From positions 37,983-101,982 of the forward strand of contig CAKUTA010000007.1 in NCBI GenBank assembly GCA_934691625.1: a DNA stretch of 64,000 nt, in the 5' to 3' direction. The notes below the pieces were generated by a model. It worked only from the letters and a program-made list of their open reading frames with translations, made no database searches and was not told where the DNA came from. Shown here piece by piece: positions 1 to 9,786 of this stretch (position 1 is its first letter; the number at the start of each line of letters is the position of its first letter). This DNA comes from an uncultured Bacteroidales bacterium (lineage in GTDB: Bacteria; Bacteroidota; Bacteroidia; Bacteroidales; UBA932). Position numbers and translations under genes: made by a program.

Positions 1-1
1 C

Positions 2-499
2 AGGATGCCAACAATAAAGGAATATCTTACCCAGGCGAAAAAGCATCCTGAGATGAAGCTCATCTGCGAAATCAAGAAACAGTCCACAAAGGAGCGCGAG
101 ACAGCGGCTGCTGAACAGCTTATCGCAGCCGTAAAGGAAATGGGCATGGAAGGGCAGATGGAATACACCACATTCAGCGACTGGATAGTGCAGGAGATTC
201 ACAGGCTCGCCCCTGCAGCCAAGGTCCTGTTCCTTGACAGCGGAGTGTTCGTGAAAGCACCCGAATACTGCAAGTCAAGAGGATATGACGCCATCTCCTA
301 CGACATGAACGGGCTCATGAACCATCCCGACTACATAAAGAGGGCTCATGACCTGGGAATGGAAGTGACTCTCTGGATTGTCAACGACTACGAAGTCGTT
401 GACTGGGCAATACGCCACGGAGTCGATTATGTCTCATCCGACCATCCGGAAAAGCTGAAAGCATACATGGATGGGCTATCGGCATTCGGCGACAGATAA
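2..499 (+). CDS. Glycerophosphodiester phosphodiesterase, C-terminal part (partial at window edge)
   Basis: The reading frame is open to the left edge, so the first visible ATG (position 5) is internal and the N-terminal half lies outside the window. The visible 164 residues match the second half of a GDPD TIM barrel. They open with PTIKEYL, the segment that precedes the KLICEIK strand (metal-ligand Glu region). They end with LWIVND and GVDYVSSDHPEKL, the usual last strands (VN plus GVDxIxTDxP) before the C-terminal helix. The family hydrolyses glycerophosphodiesters to glycerol-3-phosphate and an alcohol. The stop is 12 bases before the SusC start, so it is probably the first visible gene of one operon with SusC, SusD and a second GDPD. 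The AHRG active site cannot be seen. Confidence 0.85.
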   Translation, partial: RMPTIKEYLTQAKKHPEMKLICEIKKQSTKERETAAAEQLIAAVKEMGMEGQMEYTTFSDWIVQEIHRLAPAAKVLFLDSGVFVKAPEYCKSRGYDAISYDMNGLMNHPDYIKRAHDLGMEVTLWIVNDYEVVDWAIRHGVDYVSSDHPEKLKAYMDGLSAFGDR

Positions 500-511
500 A
501 ATCTCCACATT

Positions 512-3500
512 ATGGTAACACTGAAAAAGACAACCACCGCAGCCATCATCTTCTTGATTTCCGGCGCACTGAATATTTTTGCACAGAAGGCCGGCACGCT
601 TACGGGAACGGTATGCGACAATGCCGGAAACCCTGTACCGGGAGCAGCCGTCATGATCAAGTCCTCCGGCAATGGTACCGTGACAGATGAAAGCGGAACA
701 TTCTCGATAAAGGTGCCGCTGAACACGCACATCACAGTATCATCACTCGGATATCTAGGGGCCGAGTTCACTGTAAAGGACTACTCCCCTGTCAGGATCA
801 TGCTCGAGGACGACTCGCAGCTGCTTGACGAGATACTCGTCGTAGGCTATGGTACCCAGTCCAGAAAGACATTGACATCATCCATATCGAAACTGGATGG
901 CGGCAAGCTTACCGACATACCGGCCTCGACCGTAGGCGATGCCCTGAAAGGCAAGATACCCGGGCTGAGGGTCTCCACCAGCAACGCCCTTTCCGGAGAG
1001 GCACCGAGATTCATGATAAGGGGCGGCTCGTCAATATCAATGTCCAACGACCCGATCTATATCATTGACGGAGCACTCAGGGAAGACATGAGCGGCATAA
1101 ACACCAATGATATAGAGTCGATAGAAGTCCTGAAAGACGCGGCATCCGCCGGAATCTACGGAGCCAGGGCATCCAACGGTGTCATCCTGGTGACCACTAA
1201 GAAAGGCTCCGCATCAAAGGGAGTATCTCTCACCGTAGATACCCAGGTAGGTTTCCAGAACCCGTCAAAATCATGGAACATCTTGAACTCCAGGGACTAT
1301 CTGAATTTCATAAGGCCAGCTATCTCCGAAGCGCTCGCAAATGACAAGGAGCACCCTGCATCCATGCTGCTGGCAGGCCCGAATGCATACGGAACAGGAA
1401 ACACCAGCAGCAAATCCATATATTCCACCAGATACCTTGACTGGGGAGGAACGGTTCCTGACGGATATTTGTGGATGGCAGATCCTATGGATCCTTCAAA
1501 GGTCATCATCTTCCAGGACAATGACTGGCAGGGAAAATGGTTCTCAACTGCGCTTTGGCACAAGGAATACATAGGCGTGAACGGCTCCTCGGACAGGGTA
1601 AAATACTCTGCATCGGCCAGCTATATGGGAGATGACGGCATCATTGCAATGAGCGACTACAATGTGTTCACCATGCATGGCAACACCAGCTTCAAGATAA
1701 CAGACAGGCTTGAGGCAGGAGCGTCATTCGACATGTCGCGCCAGAAAAAGCATATCCCTGTGGACAACTACTACCAGTGCATCGGGCGAGGCCTTATCGC
1801 AGCTCCTACCGCCATGGAGAAGAATCTTGACGGAGAATGGAACCAGCTGGTATCCACCAACAAGAATGCGCACAGCCCGGCATGGTACGAAAGGTTCTAC
1901 AACAGGAAGAATTCCACATCACGGCACTCCGGAGCCTTCAACCTGAAATGGACCATAACAGACGGACTGGTATTCAATGCCCTGTACAACCGCTATGAGC
2001 AGCACTACAGCGGCAGCTACTACACCTACGGCGAGCGTGACGGAGTCATAAACAGCGTCACCTCAACCCGTCCCATGACACAGACACGCACTGCGACTAC
2101 GAGGGACACATTCACAGCCCACCTGGCATTGAACAAGACAATCCGCAGCAATCATCACCTGAGCGCCACCGCAGGATACGAATACATGAGACAGAACTTC
2201 TCATACGTCCAGGCGAAGTCCTCCGGCTCCGCATCTGATGACGTACCTGTGCTACAGTCGGGAACCAGCTTCGAGGCTTCCAGCAGGGAAGAACTGCAGG
2301 CAATGATTTCCGGATTTGCAAGGGTCGGGTATGACTTCAGGAACAGATACATTGTCTCAGGCTCTGTCAGGGCAGACGGTTCATCCAAGTTCGCGAAAGG
2401 ACACAGATGGGGATATTTCCCTGCAGCGTCGGCGGCATGGCTCATTTCAGAGGAGCCGTTCTGGAATTCAGCCAAGAAGACAGTCAACACCCTGAAGCTC
2501 AGGATGTCATACGGACAGACAGGAAACAATGGTATAGGGCTGTACGACACCTACGGAGCCTTCATATCTTCCAGCTACGGCAGCCTTCCGACAATGACCC
2601 CGTCCAAGATGCAGAACAATTCCATGAAATGGGAGACCACGACACAGCTGGACGCCGGCATGGATGTATCATTCCTCAACGACCGTGTGCGATTCATCTT
2701 CGACTACTATAACAAGGTGACTTCCAACATGCTGTTCAGCATAACGCTTCCGGACACAAGCCCGTACAGCAGCGTGATGGCAAACGTCGGAAGCGCACGT
2801 TTCTACGGATTCGAGATGGAGCTGCACTCGGAGAACATCAGCAGAAGGAATTTTTCCTGGAGCACAGACTTCACATACGCATTCACACGGAACAGGGTTC
2901 TCTCGCTTCCTGACGAATATATGTACGACATCATTGATGAGGATGGGCATGTCACGGGCGACAAAGGCTGGAGAATCGGCGGATATACGCTGTCACAGAG
3001 CGGATACAGGTTCGGCGGCACAGCCGTAGGAGAGCCTCTAGGGCGTATCTACGGCTACAAGGTGGACCACATCATCCAGACACTGGAGGAAGCAGACAAC
3101 GCATTATATGACGCCGAGTCCAAGGGCTTCCGCGTAAGCGACGGAAAGAGAATCACCGGAAGAAAGGATGCGGGAGACTATGAATGGTGCAACCGTAAGG
3201 GCTCCGCGACAGACGACAAGGGCAACGAGATAATAAACTCTGAAGACATGTTCTACCTCGGCAATGTCGTTCCACATTCCGTAGGAGGGCTGAACAACAC
3301 GATACGCTGGAAAGGGCTGACATTCAACATATATCTCGACTACGCCCTGGGACATTCCATCATAAATGGCCAGAAGACACAGCTTCTGAAGAACACCATG
3401 GGTGACTGCAACTCCTCGCTCGGAAGCATTGTCTATGACTGCTGGAAGAAACCTGGTGACAATGCGAAATACGCCCGCTACACTCCTAATGACACAGACT

Positions 3501-3829
3501 GGGGCAACCGGAACTGGCGAGGAAACTCAAGTTTCATGACTGAACGCGCAGACTATCTGTGTATCAGGGACGTATCTCTTTTCTACGATCTTCCGCAGAA
3601 ATGGATCAAGCCTCTGAAGATGCAGAAGGTAACAATCGGTGTTTCGGGCAACACTCTCTACTATTTCACAGGAGTGACCGGCGCCATCAGCCCGGAGAGC
3701 GGCATCGGCTCCGACGGTTCGGCGGACATGTACACTGCATTGTCCACAAACAACAGCAGCACATCCGACACCGGAAACCTGATGCCTAATGCACGCAAGA
3801 TCATTTTCAGCCTTAAACTAGTTTTCTAA
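512..3829 (+). CDS. SusC/RagA family TonB-linked outer membrane protein (GDPD locus)
   Basis: 1105 residues, normal for SusC. There is a signal peptide (basic start, hydrophobic core, ending near FAQ at about 24). A carboxypeptidase-regulatory-like beta-sandwich follows (about 30-95, GTVCDNAGNPVPGA), then a TonB-box-like DEILVVGYG near 110. The plug domain follows, with PIYIIDGA and the motif IESIEVLKDAASAGIYGARASNG (residues about 205-227). The remainder is the 22-strand barrel ending in a terminal Phe (SLKLVF). It acts with the SusD encoded one base downstream to import a ligand using TonB energy. Flanking GDPD genes suggest the cargo is glycerophosphodiester-containing material; this is inference from context only. 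Confidence 0.95.
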   Translation: MVTLKKTTTAAIIFLISGALNIFAQKAGTLTGTVCDNAGNPVPGAAVMIKSSGNGTVTDESGTFSIKVPLNTHITVSSLGYLGAEFTVKDYSPVRIMLEDDSQLLDEILVVGYGTQSRKTLTSSISKLDGGKLTDIPASTVGDALKGKIPGLRVSTSNALSGEAPRFMIRGGSSISMSNDPIYIIDGALREDMSGINTNDIESIEVLKDAASAGIYGARASNGVILVTTKKGSASKGVSLTVDTQVGFQNPSKSWNILNSRDYLNFIRPAISEALANDKEHPASMLLAGPNAYGTGNTSSKSIYSTRYLDWGGTVPDGYLWMADPMDPSKVIIFQDNDWQGKWFSTALWHKEYIGVNGSSDRVKYSASASYMGDDGIIAMSDYNVFTMHGNTSFKITDRLEAGASFDMSRQKKHIPVDNYYQCIGRGLIAAPTAMEKNLDGEWNQLVSTNKNAHSPAWYERFYNRKNSTSRHSGAFNLKWTITDGLVFNALYNRYEQHYSGSYYTYGERDGVINSVTSTRPMTQTRTATTRDTFTAHLALNKTIRSNHHLSATAGYEYMRQNFSYVQAKSSGSASDDVPVLQSGTSFEASSREELQAMISGFARVGYDFRNRYIVSGSVRADGSSKFAKGHRWGYFPAASAAWLISEEPFWNSAKKTVNTLKLRMSYGQTGNNGIGLYDTYGAFISSSYGSLPTMTPSKMQNNSMKWETTTQLDAGMDVSFLNDRVRFIFDYYNKVTSNMLFSITLPDTSPYSSVMANVGSARFYGFEMELHSENISRRNFSWSTDFTYAFTRNRVLSLPDEYMYDIIDEDGHVTGDKGWRIGGYTLSQSGYRFGGTAVGEPLGRIYGYKVDHIIQTLEEADNALYDAESKGFRVSDGKRITGRKDAGDYEWCNRKGSATDDKGNEIINSEDMFYLGNVVPHSVGGLNNTIRWKGLTFNIYLDYALGHSIINGQKTQLLKNTMGDCNSSLGSIVYDCWKKPGDNAKYARYTPNDTDWGNRNWRGNSSFMTERADYLCIRDVSLFYDLPQKWIKPLKMQKVTIGVSGNTLYYFTGVTGAISPESGIGSDGSADMYTALSTNNSSTSDTGNLMPNARKIIFSLKLVF

Positions 3830-3830
3830 A

Positions 3831-5336
3831 ATGAAGAATGCAATCAGTTCAATAATGCTGGCATGCTGCATCATTGCATCCTGCGGACACCCTCTAGACA
3901 TTGTCCAGGACAACAGGCTGACAGCAAGCAACATGTGGAAGACAAGCGTCCATGTGACAACTTCAGCCAATGCAATATATGCCGACATCCGGGAAAATTT
4001 CGTCCAGGATGACATCTCGATGCTGCATTGGGGCGAGCTTCGGGTCGGCCCCTACATGTGGGGATATAGCCACCTGAACAAGGTGTATATGGCCAAGGAC
4101 ATCCTTGAGAACAATATGACCTCATCCACAGCCTCCTGCAAATGGTCGAAACTGTACAATGCCATCGACCAGGCAAATGCTGTATTGAAATATGCTCCAT
4201 CCGCCTCTATCGACATGAAAGACTCCGACAGGGCATGGGCCATCGGGCAGGCATCATTTGCCCGGGCATACTGCTATTTCTGGGCAGTACGCCTCTGGGG
4301 AGACGTTCCTCTGAACACAGCCCCTATTGAAGCAGTGGACCAGAAGGAGACATACCCTGTACGTTCCCCTAAATCAGCCGTCTACGCTCTAATAGAAGAT
4401 GATATAAACAGGGCATCAGAAAACGCTGATTTTCTCGGGGACAACAAATATCTTGCGACCAAGGATGCCGTGAACATGCTTAAAACAGAATATGCACTAT
4501 GGATGTACTCCGTGGAAAAAGCGGGTGACGGCTATCTGTCCATGGCAGAGGAAGCTCTGGATGCCATCGGGGTGAAAAGCGGCGACCAGAGGCTGCTGGC
4601 GGACTACTCCAAGGTCTTTGACGGACGCGGCAGCGGCAACAAGAACAGCGCCGAAGTCATATTCGCCCTGCAGAATGACCAGTCATACAAGCTCACAGGA
4701 GGATATTCAGGGTACTTCACATTCGCAACACCTGGCGTAAAGAAAGAGTTCCAGAACAATCCTGTCCCGATTGCAAGTACACAGTGGCTTGACTATGGGG
4801 ATGGATTCCTGGAGGATCTGCGCACCAGCCGCGATATAAACGGAGACCGCAGGGTCAGCACAAACCTCGGCGAAGGGAAATACGGACAGGATGAAAGTGT
4901 AAACAATGGTGTACTCACCTGGCCGAACAAATATATCGGGGATCTGAGTTCCGGCAGCATGGTCAAGGATGCAGACATGATCTACTACCGATACGCACAA
5001 GCGGTAATGATGGCAGCGGAGCTGAAATACTTTCAGGGCAAATACTCCGAAAGCCTCGCATTGCTCAACATCATTGCCCGCAGGGCATACGGGAAAGACA
5101 ATTTCTACACAGACGCGACAAAGGATGCGGTCCAGAAGGCATTGAGCAAGGAATATCTGCTGGAATTCCCATGTGAAGGCGTGGTATGGTGGGCATTGAT
5201 CAGGCTCGACACCATCTGGGACTACAATCCAGCGCTTAAAGCCAGACGCAATGACAAGAACATTCTTCTGTGGCCAATCCACAAAGATGCCAGGAACAAG
5301 AACTCGAACCTGACCCAGACAGAAGGATGGTATTAA
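3831..5336 (+). CDS. SusD/RagB-like surface lipoprotein (GDPD locus)
   Basis: 501 residues with a lipoprotein signal ending in IIASC, so Cys near residue 18 is lipidated. The body has RagB/SusD features: an N-terminal TPR-like helical part with the conserved FARAYCYFWAVRLWGDVPLN segment (about 142-161), a long loop region, and a C-terminal RagB part with YRYAQAVMMAAELKYFQGKY and a final LWPIHKDARNKN..L stretch. It would form the lid over the SusC barrel and bind the ligand at the cell surface. The start lies one base after the SusC stop, so translation is probably coupled. Confidence 0.93.
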   Translation: MKNAISSIMLACCIIASCGHPLDIVQDNRLTASNMWKTSVHVTTSANAIYADIRENFVQDDISMLHWGELRVGPYMWGYSHLNKVYMAKDILENNMTSSTASCKWSKLYNAIDQANAVLKYAPSASIDMKDSDRAWAIGQASFARAYCYFWAVRLWGDVPLNTAPIEAVDQKETYPVRSPKSAVYALIEDDINRASENADFLGDNKYLATKDAVNMLKTEYALWMYSVEKAGDGYLSMAEEALDAIGVKSGDQRLLADYSKVFDGRGSGNKNSAEVIFALQNDQSYKLTGGYSGYFTFATPGVKKEFQNNPVPIASTQWLDYGDGFLEDLRTSRDINGDRRVSTNLGEGKYGQDESVNNGVLTWPNKYIGDLSSGSMVKDADMIYYRYAQAVMMAAELKYFQGKYSESLALLNIIARRAYGKDNFYTDATKDAVQKALSKEYLLEFPCEGVVWWALIRLDTIWDYNPALKARRNDKNILLWPIHKDARNKNSNLTQTEGWY

Positions 5337-5340
5337 CAGA

Positions 5341-7530
5341 ATGCAGATGAACATGAACACTAGATATATAGGTTTACTGCTGGCGCCAATGCTTATTTTA
5401 GGATGCCAGAAGGACAAATGGCCGGCCCAGCCGGACTGGAGCCAATTCCCGAACCCGGAGAACCAGGAGCTCATGAAGCCGGCCGAGTGTGACAACAGGA
5501 TCGTAGCACACCGTTTCGGCGCCACGGAATGTGGCCTTCCCGAAAATTCAGTGGCAGCACTGAAGTATGCGATGTCCCAGAAGCTGTACGGCGCCGAGTG
5601 CGATGCTTATGTGACCAAGGACAATGAGGTCATCATCGCCCACGCCAACGGCATTTGTGAAATCAACGGCAATGTCCCTTACAAGACTTCCCTGGACGCC
5701 ATCCGCGCTGCTGGGAAACTCAGCAACGGGGAGCAGATTCCGACGCTGGAGGAACTGATCGACATTGTGATGAAGGAGGACAATCCAACAAGGCTTGTCG
5801 TCGATATCAAGCGCATCAGCTACCCTACTAACAACCCCGAGCCTGTCATCGCCTGTGCCAAGAGGGCATGCGAGATAGTCAAGGAGAAGAAAGCGGACAA
5901 TTTCGTGATCCTGCTCTGCACAGGTTTCGATGTCAATGTGATGAAATCGGCATGGGCATACGCAAGCCAGTCCGGCATCACCATGGCAATGAACTCCGGG
6001 AAAGATCCGGCAGAAATCAATCAGCTCGGCTTCAACTGGGTCAATCTTGCAGCCAAGGATATCGGAGGCGATGCAAGCGGAAGCGGAAACCTGTCTGTAT
6101 CAAGCTATCTCAATGCGGGCATAAACGTCAGCGTCTATAATGTGGACAAGCAGGCCGGTGACGGCAATGCAGTCTATTCCTCTAAAGCCGTCAAATGGTA
6201 TCAGGACAACTACATGATGTTCAAATACATCTGTTCCAACTACCCGGCATGGCTGAAGGACGTGATGGCAGGAGGAACATTGACATACGATGGAATATCC
6301 AGCCAGGAGGAATTCGACCTGTTCGCGCAGTCGCTTGCCGCAGACCCTACGGGAGCATTGTTCGCAGATGCTGACGGAGTCGTGAACCTGAAGACAGATG
6401 TGACAGTCACATCCGCCTGTCCTCTGAAAGACTTCAAGGGGACATTCGACGGAAAGTCACATACCGTAACCATAAATTATGAAGGCGACGAGCCGGCAAT
6501 CGGCCTCTTCGGGACTCTTTCCGGAACGGTGCGTAATCTGAATGTGGCAGGAGCAGTCACATCTTCATGCAAGAGCGAATCATTTACATTCGGAGGTATC
6601 GCGGTCAATGCAGATGCGGCATCTTTCGAGAACTGCACCTCCAGCATAAAGTTCTCCGCGAAAAGCGACATCGCAGCCACTCCTTCAGTATGCATAGGCG
6701 GAATCGCCGGTGTTTCATCCGGAAATGTCAGCTTCATATCATGCAGAAGCACCGGAAGCATAAGCTACGAGGGTTCCTCCGCAGTCATTGCCGGCGGCAT
6801 CCTGTCATCGAATCAGGCAGATGACGGCAAGGTCAGATTCTCCGGATGCGAGGTGTCATGCGGCATTGATTTCGGCGGCAGCTGCACCTCCGCATGGAAC
6901 TATGCAGGAGGCTTCATCGGAAAGCCCGTGTCTTCGGCTGTAACCTCCAGCGAAGGCACTGACTACCGTCTGGAATTCAGCGGATGCAGCTACACCGGTG
7001 ATTTCAAGGTGGCTGGAGCCGGCAAGATAAGGGCTGGAATGCTCGCCGGGTTCGCCAATGCATCATTCCTCTTCCAGGACTGTTCAGCTTCAGGCTCCCT
7101 GGTCAATGAGAACACATCCAAGAGAGATTTCGTGGCAGCAGCAATGATAGGCTTCATCGAGAAAAACGTCGAGGGCAGGCTCAACGGATGCACATTCTCC
7201 GGGAAGGTGGAATCCTGCACAGGCTCGAACAACTACATAGGAGGAATAATCGGCAACACAGCAGACAATTCCATAGTCGTATGCGACAACTGCAGGACAA
7301 CGGCATCAGCATCAGCAGGTTCCGGAGCCATCAAGTCTGTCGGAATGATAGCGGCAAGGCTCAAGACAGCAGGCTGCACCATCCAGAACTGCCGCATAGC
7401 CGGAAAAATCAACAAGGCAGGGACAGTCACGACCATATCGGCAGAGAACCTCGAGGACTGGATGATTGCAGGTTCCGGTACTGCCATTGCCAATGTGACA
7501 TTGTCAGGAAACGGATTCAACAATGAATAA
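5341..7530 (+). CDS. Lipoprotein: glycerophosphodiester phosphodiesterase domain plus beta-helix-like repeat module
   Basis: 729 residues with lipobox LILGC (Cys22). Residues about 52-305 are a GDPD domain: AHRFG (His57, Arg58; one residue longer than the usual AHRG), PENS (Glu68), GAECDAY (Glu86, Asp88) and IIAHAN (His101, where most members have His-Asp). All expected catalytic and metal ligands appear present. Residues about 320-725 contain repeated units of the type GGIxG.....F.NCxxxGxI, rich in Gly, Cys and Ser and similar to GLUG-type or right-handed beta-helix repeats. The same module is in the next gene. It is probably a surface enzyme hydrolysing glycerophosphodiester groups before uptake by the SusC/SusD encoded just upstream (4-base gap). 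The repeat part may bind substrate or surfaces; that role is inferred. Confidence 0.88.
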   Translation: MQMNMNTRYIGLLLAPMLILGCQKDKWPAQPDWSQFPNPENQELMKPAECDNRIVAHRFGATECGLPENSVAALKYAMSQKLYGAECDAYVTKDNEVIIAHANGICEINGNVPYKTSLDAIRAAGKLSNGEQIPTLEELIDIVMKEDNPTRLVVDIKRISYPTNNPEPVIACAKRACEIVKEKKADNFVILLCTGFDVNVMKSAWAYASQSGITMAMNSGKDPAEINQLGFNWVNLAAKDIGGDASGSGNLSVSSYLNAGINVSVYNVDKQAGDGNAVYSSKAVKWYQDNYMMFKYICSNYPAWLKDVMAGGTLTYDGISSQEEFDLFAQSLAADPTGALFADADGVVNLKTDVTVTSACPLKDFKGTFDGKSHTVTINYEGDEPAIGLFGTLSGTVRNLNVAGAVTSSCKSESFTFGGIAVNADAASFENCTSSIKFSAKSDIAATPSVCIGGIAGVSSGNVSFISCRSTGSISYEGSSAVIAGGILSSNQADDGKVRFSGCEVSCGIDFGGSCTSAWNYAGGFIGKPVSSAVTSSEGTDYRLEFSGCSYTGDFKVAGAGKIRAGMLAGFANASFLFQDCSASGSLVNENTSKRDFVAAAMIGFIEKNVEGRLNGCTFSGKVESCTGSNNYIGGIIGNTADNSIVVCDNCRTTASASAGSGAIKSVGMIAARLKTAGCTIQNCRIAGKINKAGTVTTISAENLEDWMIAGSGTAIANVTLSGNGFNNE

Positions 7531-7542
7531 CACTAAAAAATC

Positions 7543-9150
7543 ATGAGAATACACTTATCAGCTGCAGGCATGGCCCTGCTAGGAATCTTATCGGCGGCGT
7601 GCTCCGACAAGGGGCCGGCCCTGGAGATGGAGATAACCCCCATGGAGCTGAGCATTGCTCCTGAAGGAGGGAACAAGACCTTCACGGTCAAGTCCAACAA
7701 GGACTGGACTCTTATCGCGGACAAATGGATAACGCCGTCCACTACGCAGGAGCGTGGAAGTGAAGTAACTGTCACCGTGAACCTTACGGCAGGAAAGAAT
7801 TCCTCCGCAGAGACACGTACCGGCTATGTGATAATATCCTCAGACGGCAGGAAAGAAAGGGTTATCGTGACACAGGAGCCGTTCATCGCCCCGGCAGGAA
7901 TATATAATGCCGCTGACCTGCAGGATTTCGCCGGCGCCCTGAAGTCTGATGATTCTGAAAGCATTGACCTGTCCAAATGGATGGACGAGGACGGAAGCAT
8001 CAAGCTTTATGATGACATTGATGCGACATCTCTCTCATGCTTCCCTATGGAAAATCTTCCGGCAGGGACTGTGCTTGACGGGCAGGAACATACCATTTCG
8101 CTGTCCATCAGCAACACTCCGGAGGCAAAGATCGGGATGTTCAAGGTCATTTCAGGTACCGTACGCAACCTTTCTCTTGCGGGAACACTCAAGGTGGAGG
8201 GCGAGTTCAACAAGGAATCCCACATCGGTGCCCTTGCCGGGGAATCCCATGGCGCGACCATCGAGAATGTGAAGAATTCCGTATCTGTTTCCGTGAAGCA
8301 GACATCCGGAGGTGCTGTGTGCATAATACCGGCAGGCATCATCGGAAAGGCGACACAGGGGCTCACGATGGACAAGTGTGTAAACAATGCTGAAATACGG
8401 TTCGAGAGCACTGCCGCATACCACATGGCAGGAGGACTGGTAGGTGCATACGGCAAGGACGAGTTCAAGATAAGGATGACAGACTGCAGGAACACGGGGA
8501 CATTGACATTGATCTCCGGGGATAAGGCGAACTGGAATTACGCAGGAGGCATAATATCCAACATCCAGGGCAATGTCACCGCAGAGGGAGAGGACGGCTA
8601 CGGTTTCGAGATTTCAGACTGCAAGTCGTCCGGAAGCATTGACATAAAAGGTGTGGCGAAGGTCAGAGGCGGCGGAGTCTGCGGAAGAATCAATATCTAT
8701 TCGCATATCAAGGGCTGCTCGTTCTCGGGGACAATCTCCATGAATGCGGCTGAGCTGGAGCGTAACATCGGAGGCATCACTTCATTCCAGGAAAAGGCTG
8801 TCCAGGCACTGGTGGAGGACTGCACTTTCTCCGGCAGGATCGAGGCAGAGGATGGCTCCACGAAAGGGTGTTATGTAGGCGGAATCACGTCTTCCGGCAC
8901 GGCTCAGACGACTGTGTTCAGCAACTGCCGCACAACCAGGGATTCATACATCGCCATCTCCAAGGCGGGCAATATCAGCATGATACTTGGCCAGGCAAGC
9001 AACTGGTGCACCATAAAGGGCTGCAAGGTGGCAGGAACGGTCTGCAAGGAAGGTGTTGTCACAGAACTGACAGCAGACAATTATGCCAGCTGGATATGCG
9101 GCTCGTCAAGCGTGACGATTCAGGACTGCGGATATAACGCCGGGGAGTAG
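7543..9150 (+). CDS. BACON-domain lipoprotein with beta-helix-like repeat module
   Basis: 535 residues with lipobox LSAAC (Cys20). Residues about 33-112 look like a BACON domain: MELSIAPEGG...FTVKSNKDWTL...VTVTVNLTAGKN...RTGYVIISSDGRKERVIVTQE. BACON domains are common in Bacteroidetes surface proteins and are thought to bind or space glycan-active modules. Residues about 120-530 carry the same repeat type as the preceding GDPD protein, including a matching end (CTIKGCKVAGTVCKEGVVTEL against CTIQNCRIAGKINKAGTVTTI). No catalytic domain is recognisable. It is the last gene of the + strand run, 12 bases after its neighbour, and is followed by a large palindrome that may end the transcript. The likely role is surface binding protein. 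Confidence 0.8.
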   Translation: MRIHLSAAGMALLGILSAACSDKGPALEMEITPMELSIAPEGGNKTFTVKSNKDWTLIADKWITPSTTQERGSEVTVTVNLTAGKNSSAETRTGYVIISSDGRKERVIVTQEPFIAPAGIYNAADLQDFAGALKSDDSESIDLSKWMDEDGSIKLYDDIDATSLSCFPMENLPAGTVLDGQEHTISLSISNTPEAKIGMFKVISGTVRNLSLAGTLKVEGEFNKESHIGALAGESHGATIENVKNSVSVSVKQTSGGAVCIIPAGIIGKATQGLTMDKCVNNAEIRFESTAAYHMAGGLVGAYGKDEFKIRMTDCRNTGTLTLISGDKANWNYAGGIISNIQGNVTAEGEDGYGFEISDCKSSGSIDIKGVAKVRGGGVCGRINIYSHIKGCSFSGTISMNAAELERNIGGITSFQEKAVQALVEDCTFSGRIEAEDGSTKGCYVGGITSSGTAQTTVFSNCRTTRDSYIAISKAGNISMILGQASNWCTIKGCKVAGTVCKEGVVTELTADNYASWICGSSSVTIQDCGYNAGE

Positions 9151-9170
9151 AGCGTTTTTAGTCAATCTTT

Positions 9171-9260
9171 CTAATTATCAATTAGCTAACGTTTTTCAAA
9201 ATAGCTGTATGCGCTATTTTGAAAAACGTTAATTAGTTGTGCATTAGCGAGTTATGTAAA
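9171..9260. repeat. Dispersed palindromic repeat, copy A
   Basis: Perfect inverted repeat with 19-base arms at 9187-9205 and 9213-9231 around a 7-base loop. It lies between two convergent genes, so it could end transcription from both sides. A second copy at 45011-45100 aligns over 90 bases without gaps at about two thirds identity, including bases outside the stem (ATCAnnTA... and the AGTT..G.ATTA..GAGTT tail). This suggests a repeated element rather than a chance terminator. Confidence 0.75.
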
Positions 9261-9278
9261 ATTTCGCCTTTATCGGAT

Positions 9279-9776
9279 TTACCCTTTAAGAGCTTCAGCG
9301 AGAATGGCGGCGATAGCTGCCGACTGGCCGGGGCCGAACTGTGAACGGTACCCTGTCCAGAACAGATAGGCAGCTGCCAGGGCAGGAAGAACGGTGAGTG
9401 CCAGGAACAGGGGATTGAACCCATGGCTTGTCCACCTGCTGAGGAACCAGAAGATGATTATGAAGAGGAAGCCATAGACGGCATCTCCGATACGGCTGGT
9501 ACGTTTCCCTGATTTTATCTCGATATGGTAGCGGTACACCTGCGAGCTGCCGTCCTCCGATGTCTCCGTCCCGTTCTCGTAGATGTCGCATAGTACATAG
9601 CGGGTCTGCATCATGATAGAGTAGTCCGCCAGAATACGTCCGCAGCCAAGGTCGCCGCTCCGGACATCTTCAGGCATGCATGCAAGCACCTTCGCCGCGA
9701 ACTTTTCAGGCTCCAGCGCCGAGCGCACGTCCAGTTCCCTGTCAACAGACAGGCTTACGCTTGAATCCAGTTCCAT
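9279..9776 (-). CDS. Small membrane protein of unknown function
   Basis: 165 residues from the chosen start. A longer frame begins at 9803, but a -7 box (TATCTTTG) lies between that ATG and the next, so the ATG at 9776 is preferred. The N-terminal half is soluble, with ELDVRSALEPEKFAAKVLACMPEDVRSGDLGCGRILADY and a following beta-rich stretch. Two hydrophobic segments follow (YGFLFIIIFWFLSRW and FLALTVLPALAAAYLFW), then a short Gly/Ala-rich tail. I do not recognise a family. It is divergent from the PPC-domain gene and shares the promoter region with it. Confidence 0.65.
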   Translation of the reverse strand: MELDSSVSLSVDRELDVRSALEPEKFAAKVLACMPEDVRSGDLGCGRILADYSIMMQTRYVLCDIYENGTETSEDGSSQVYRYHIEIKSGKRTSRIGDAVYGFLFIIIFWFLSRWTSHGFNPLFLALTVLPALAAAYLFWTGYRSQFGPGQSAAIAAILAEALKG

Positions 9777-9786
9777 TGTCAATGAT

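Noticed and set aside
4707..5525. 272-residue minus-strand frame across SusD and the GDPD start
   Set aside because: It overlaps two strong + strand genes and has no recognisable features beyond low-complexity hydrophobic stretches.
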